Shown here piece by piece: positions 60,775 through 64,000 of a stretch of 64,000 bases of DNA. Source of the DNA: Sporofaciens musculi (GTDB lineage: Bacteria; Bacillota; Clostridia; Lachnospirales; Lachnospiraceae); the NCBI RefSeq assembly GCF_009830285.1, contig NZ_WUQX01000001.1:372501-436500 (forward strand). Direction: 5' to 3'. Position 1 is the first letter of the stretch. Each line of letters opens with the position of its first letter. The notes under the pieces were generated by a model. The model saw only the letters and a program-made list of their open reading frames with translations, ran no database searches and had not been told where the DNA came from. The position numbers were made by a program, and so were the translations under genes.

Positions 60775-60778
60775 CATT

Positions 60779-61992
60779 TTACAGGTACCGGGTAAGCCTC
60801 TCCCCGTACAGGACGATCAGCTGGTTCAGCACCTGGTCCCAGTTTCTGTAACGCTGTGTCCATTTTTGATCACATTTCCACTGGCAAGATAAAGCATCTT
60901 TTCCAACGCGCTGTCGCTGGGGAATACACTCTTTGTCTTTGTCACTTTCCGATACTGGCGGTTCAGTCCTTCTATGATATTTGTAGTATACATGATACGC
61001 CGGATATCATCTGAAAACTGAAAGAAGGAACTGATGTCTTCCCAGTTATTCTCCCAGTTACTTATCGCATAGGGGTATTTCCTTCCCCACTTTTCTTTGA
61101 TCTTTTCCAGTTCTGAAAGAGCAGATGTTTCATTGGGGGCATTATATACTGCCTTGAAATCTGAGGAAAATTTCTTCAGGTCACTGTAATTGACATATTT
61201 GAAAGAATTGCGTAGCATATGGATGACACACCTCTGGATCTGGGCATCCGGATAGACTGCCCCTATCGCTTCCTTAAAACCGGGAAGCCCGTCCACGCAG
61301 AAGAACAGTACATCCTGTACACCGCGGTTTTTCAGATCATTTAACATGCCCAGCCAGAACTTGCTCGTTTCATTAGCTCCTACTGTGATGCTCAGGATAT
61401 CTTTGTAACCATCTGCTGTGATGCCCAGCACGATATAAGCCGCCCGGCTTAAGATGCGCCCATCCTCCCTGACCTTGTAATGGATGCAGTCCATGAACAC
61501 AAAAGGATAGATCGGATTCAACGGACGTGACTGCCATTCCTTTATTTCCGGCAGGACCCTGTCTGTGATCTTGCTGACCATTTCTGCTGACAGTTCCATC
61601 CCGTAAAGATCTTGTATCTGGTCATGGATGTCTCTTGTGCTCATGCCCCTTGCGTAGAGGGATATCACTTTTTCCTCTATCCCGGAAATATCCCGCTGGT
61701 ATTTTGGGATCAGTTTTGGCTCAAATTCCCCTTCCCTGTCCCTTGGGACATCGATCTGGAACTCACCATACTGACTCTTCAATGTTTTAGGGGTATGTCC
61801 ATTTCTCTTATTGGATGTAGGAGCCTCTCTTTTCTGATTCTTTTCATAACCGAGAGACGCATCCAATTCTGCCTCCATGAGTTCCTGAAGGATATCCTTG
61901 AAGCTGTCTCTGAGCAGGCTGTAGACATCAGCTACGCTGTTTAGGTTGTTATCTGCAATAATCTGTCGAATCTGTTCTTTTGTTGCTGGCAT
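60779..61992 (-). pseudogene. IS256-family transposase with 3' frameshift
   Basis: As it stands the frame ends at 60826 (388 residues) with a wrong tail (KNGHSVTETGTRC). The body is a complete IS256/MULE-type transposase: GRVTFTI-like N-terminus not needed, DDE residues in FVFMDCIHYKV, FFCVDGLPGFKEAIGAVYPD, and the Glu in TTNIIEGLNRQYRK. Shifting by one base in the A-run of the minus strand (T-run 60863-60867) restores the normal end KKWTQRYRNWDQVLNQLI then VLYGERL, with a stop at 60779-60781. So either a one-base deletion, a read error, or a slippage site. Probably inactive unless slippage occurs. Confidence 0.85.
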
Positions 61993-62086
61993 AAAAAATC
62001 CTCCTTTTCGATAAGAATTGTCATATCTTGATTCTTACCAAAAAAGAGGTATTTTTTTCCAAAGACACAAATTATTCTACACTACC

Positions 62087-63318
62087 CAAAAAGCAAAACC
62101 ATATTTTCGTATCTTGTCCGGTAATATACCTTTTGAAACAAGGATTGAGGCATAATCTTTTTTGTCTATCTGCTCTAGGGCAGCTTTTACTGTATCGAAA
62201 AGCTCTGCCTCGTTTTCCGTATCCTGAACTTTAAATTCTAAAATCATAGCATCGTCTGTCGGTTTCTTAGGCTCTAGCATCACGTCATATCTTCCAAATC
62301 CACTTTCTCTGTTGGATGTAATTATATAGCGGTCTGCCAGTTCCACTATAAGGCCAAGAACAAATCCATGGTAGAAACGTTCTGGTTCCTGTATCGACGG
62401 TTTCTTCCCTGTATCGAAGTAGCTGAAAATTTCTGAGCTTACGCGGTTCATATAGACATTCATCGCTTTCAGATCATTCAGCAATAATGCCTTGATAAAA
62501 TCATTATAGTCTGCCCTGCTCTCGGCAAACCATCCTTTTATTAGCTGGCCAAACATCCGCCGCACTTCAAGATTCGTCAAATCCAGTTCGTATTTTGCAT
62601 CATCGAAATCATTTTCTATTTCCTCATAGCTTTCAAAGCTCACAACTTTTAAATAACCGCTGGCAAGCAGAAGACCCCAGATGGCCCATTCATTCGTGTC
62701 TAATTGGTCATATACAATTTGTTCATCTATTGGCGTAATCAGATGATGACCGTTAAGAAGACCTTCAAAGGCTTTTTTTACCTCTCTGTTTCCTTCTTGG
62801 AGAAGCTTTCCGATTAAACGGTTTGAACTGGTATTTGCCCAATATAAACCAGCCTTTTTCTTGCTCAAATAATTTATAATTGACCACGGGTTATAAATGT
62901 CTGTCAGCCTGCCAAAGGTAAATCCGTCATACCATAGCTTTACTTCCTGTGCTTTGTCGGTTAGTCCAAATTCGTCTAATGCTGCAAATACTTCTGCCTC
63001 TGTAAATCCAAATGCGTCCGCATATTCTTCTGATGTGGTGGTTATAACCTCAAGATTATTCAAATCAGAAAAAATTGATTCCTTACTGATTCTTGTAATA
63101 CCAGTCATGATTGCACGTTCCAGATAAGGATTCTCCTTAAATGCAGAGTTAAATAAGTTTCTGATAAAACCGGCCAAATCATTCCAATATCCGTTTACGT
63201 AAGCCTCCTGCATTGGAGTATCATACTCGTCGAGAAGAATAATAACTTTTTTTCCATAATATTTTGACAAGTACAGCGATAACTGATAAATAGACAGCGT
63301 TGCAGTCACATCATCCAT
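62087..63318 (-). pseudogene. AAA-ATPase/PD-(D/E)XK protein, C-terminal part, cut by IS256
   Basis: About 410 codons of the DUF1703-type family: LDEYDTPMQEAYVNGYWNDL (Walker B-like), LERAIMTGITRISKESIFSD, LWYDGFTFG, GLYWANTSSN and at the end MILEFKVQDTENEAELFDT, a PD-(D/E)XK-type nuclease motif (E-F-K). The frame runs into the IS (KYGFAFWVV and stop at 62077), while the true tail is at 60423-60458. The N-terminal part is in another frame at 63359-63754. Confidence 0.88.
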
Positions 63319-63358
63319 GTCAACAGTTACATCTTCAAAATATTTTTTCTCTTTTTAT

Positions 63359-63754
63359 CTAAAATATTTTTTTCAAGCAGAAAATTATTTTTGAGTATAT
63401 GTTTGATAAAATTTGACATATCTTTCTGCGCGCTGTTATATAGTTATCTTCTTTAATATTGGCGAAGGAAAGGCTGATAACCGGATAAGTTCCCTGTAAC
63501 TGCCTGTAATTAGTATCTTTCCATATGACAAGGTCACTAAATAAGTCTCCCCTGTCAGCATAATTTGCAGAGAAGAATTGTTCAAGCATACTTATATTCA
63601 GAGTTTTACCAAATCTTCTTGGACGGGTAATCAGGCTTACTCTGTCTCCCCGTTCCCACCATTCTTTAATAAATCTGGTTTTATCTATATAAAAATATCT
63701 TCCCTTACGGATTGTTTCAAAATCCTGATGTCCAATTCCAACTGTTCTGGCCAT
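63359..63754 (-). pseudogene. AAA-ATPase/PD-(D/E)XK protein, N-terminal part (frameshifted)
   Basis: Residues from MARTVGIGHQDFETIRKGRY and the Walker A TRPRRFGKTLNISMLEQFF belong to the same family as the downstream part. The frame breaks in the A-rich stretch 63319-63420, where two shifts are needed to join both halves (reading NNFLLEKNILDK then EKKYFEDVTVDMDD). ATG 63754 follows GGAAGG. These proteins are abundant and repeated in Lachnospiraceae genomes; their function is unsettled. Confidence 0.82.
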
Positions 63755-63839
63755 AAAATCCCAACCTTCCTGGAACACACGATATCGTTTTTATATATCA
63801 ATTATAACCGATTCATTAACCTCTGTATACTTCTTTGCA

Positions 63840-64000
63840 TTAAAATTTCAATTCATGAATATCTTGTATCGTTTCCCCATATGGCTTGTCCTTTCCGAAC
63901 AAAAGTGTTGTTCCGAGAACAAAACCCTGTACGCCTTTTGGTGCGAACTCAAGAATTTTATCTGAACTACAGGCACCGTCCCAATAAATCTCAAAATCCA
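63840..64000 (-). CDS. C-terminal end of a probable sugar-phosphate epimerase (partial)
   Basis: The minus strand reads 53 codons to the stop at 63840-63842: DFEIYWDGACSSDKILEFAP then KGVQGFVLGTTLLFGKDKPY and GETIQDIHELKF. A last strand followed by GFVLGTxxLFGK is like the phosphate-binding end of ribulose-phosphate or allulose-phosphate 3-epimerases (TIM barrels). The gene continues beyond the window. The call rests on this short motif only. Confidence 0.4.
   Translation of the reverse strand, partial: DFEIYWDGACSSDKILEFAPKGVQGFVLGTTLLFGKDKPYGETIQDIHELKF

Larger units (their letters stand above)
60459..62086 (-). mobile_element. IS256-family insertion sequence with 8-bp target duplication
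   Basis: The element carries an IS256-type transposase gene on the minus strand. Its ends share the motif TGTGTCTTTGG in inverted orientation (60476-60486 and 62060-62070), with further matching AATAAT bases outside it. CAAAAAGC is found directly at both outer sides (60451-60458 and 62087-62094), the 8-bp duplication expected for this family. Joining the two flanks restores a continuous reading frame. The element is about 1.63 kb, longer than the usual 1.3 kb because about 290 non-coding bases lie between the left end and the transposase stop. Confidence 0.88.

Overview
The window looks like a chromosomal segment from a spore-forming Clostridia bacterium of the Lachnospiraceae type, a low-to-middle GC gut Firmicute. 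The evidence is gene content: BofA with a DUF2508 neighbour, CwlD and RicT for sporulation; a reverse rubrerythrin under a PerR-type repressor; a Lachnospiraceae-style Tad/Flp pilus locus; xPKTG sorting signals; and the yaaO-kinase-holB-ricT-trmN6-rsmI order known from Bacillus. No name can be fixed from the sequence alone.

Layout. 1-2858: 3' part of a 23S rRNA gene, no 5S behind it, then seven tRNA genes (Asp, Val, Tyr, Thr, fMet, Phe, Lys). 2.9-6.6 kb: an orphan short flagellin, a LytTR response regulator and a divergent secreted membrane-anchored protein, separated by a phased set of TTGCCAGA repeats that looks like a LytTR operator. 6.6-10.8 kb: a yybP-ykoY type (Mn2+) riboswitch with terminator, a P-type ATPase and an AI-2E family permease. 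10.8-12.6 kb: oxidative-stress block (rubrerythrin, perR, Per boxes) interrupted by a partial duplication of the rubrerythrin 3' end around a YgiT-like gene and a decayed ORF. 12.8-18.3 kb: cell-wall enzymes (NlpC/P60, GH18), DUF1858, MecA, and a probable structured RNA of about 195 nt. 18.4-26 kb: a sigma factor fused to a membrane anchor and a large outer domain, an unknown protein, a sortase-type surface protein and an O-antigen-ligase-like polymerase. 26-28.5 kb: Sua5, CwlD, DUF2508, BofA. 28.6-36.9 kb: ten-gene Tad-like pilus operon (TadZ, A, B, C, Flp1 pilin, DUF5702-like, TadE, TadV, TadE, DUF6382-like).

37-46 kb: coiled-coil protein, rhomboid, histidine kinase, HIT protein, sigma-70-like factor, MurG, a possible anti-sigma protein, a small secreted protein, a 126-bp inverted-repeat element, TSCPD protein, MTA/SAH nucleosidase and a repeat-tailed membrane protein. 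46-53 kb: tightly packed housekeeping operon (pgi, Orn/Lys/Arg decarboxylase, guanylate-kinase-like, holB, ricT, trmN6, rsmI). 53-60.4 kb: sugar ABC ATPase, PucR regulator with an aconitase-family hydratase, and an ECF sigma factor with a membrane-anchored beta-propeller partner. 60.4-63.8 kb: an AAA-ATPase/PD-(D/E)XK gene broken by frameshifts and by an IS256-family insertion with an 8-bp target duplication; the original C-terminus can be read on the far side of the insertion. The window ends in the 3' end of a minus-strand gene.

The most distinctive material is the membrane-tethered sigma factor region (18.4-24.2 kb), the LytTR/flagellin/secreted-protein region with its phased operator, the unassigned structured RNA at 15.38-15.58 kb, and the Tad locus with its two-site zinc-type TadE protein. 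No CRISPR array, prophage or replication origin was seen. All functional calls rest on reading motifs by eye; no database search was run.
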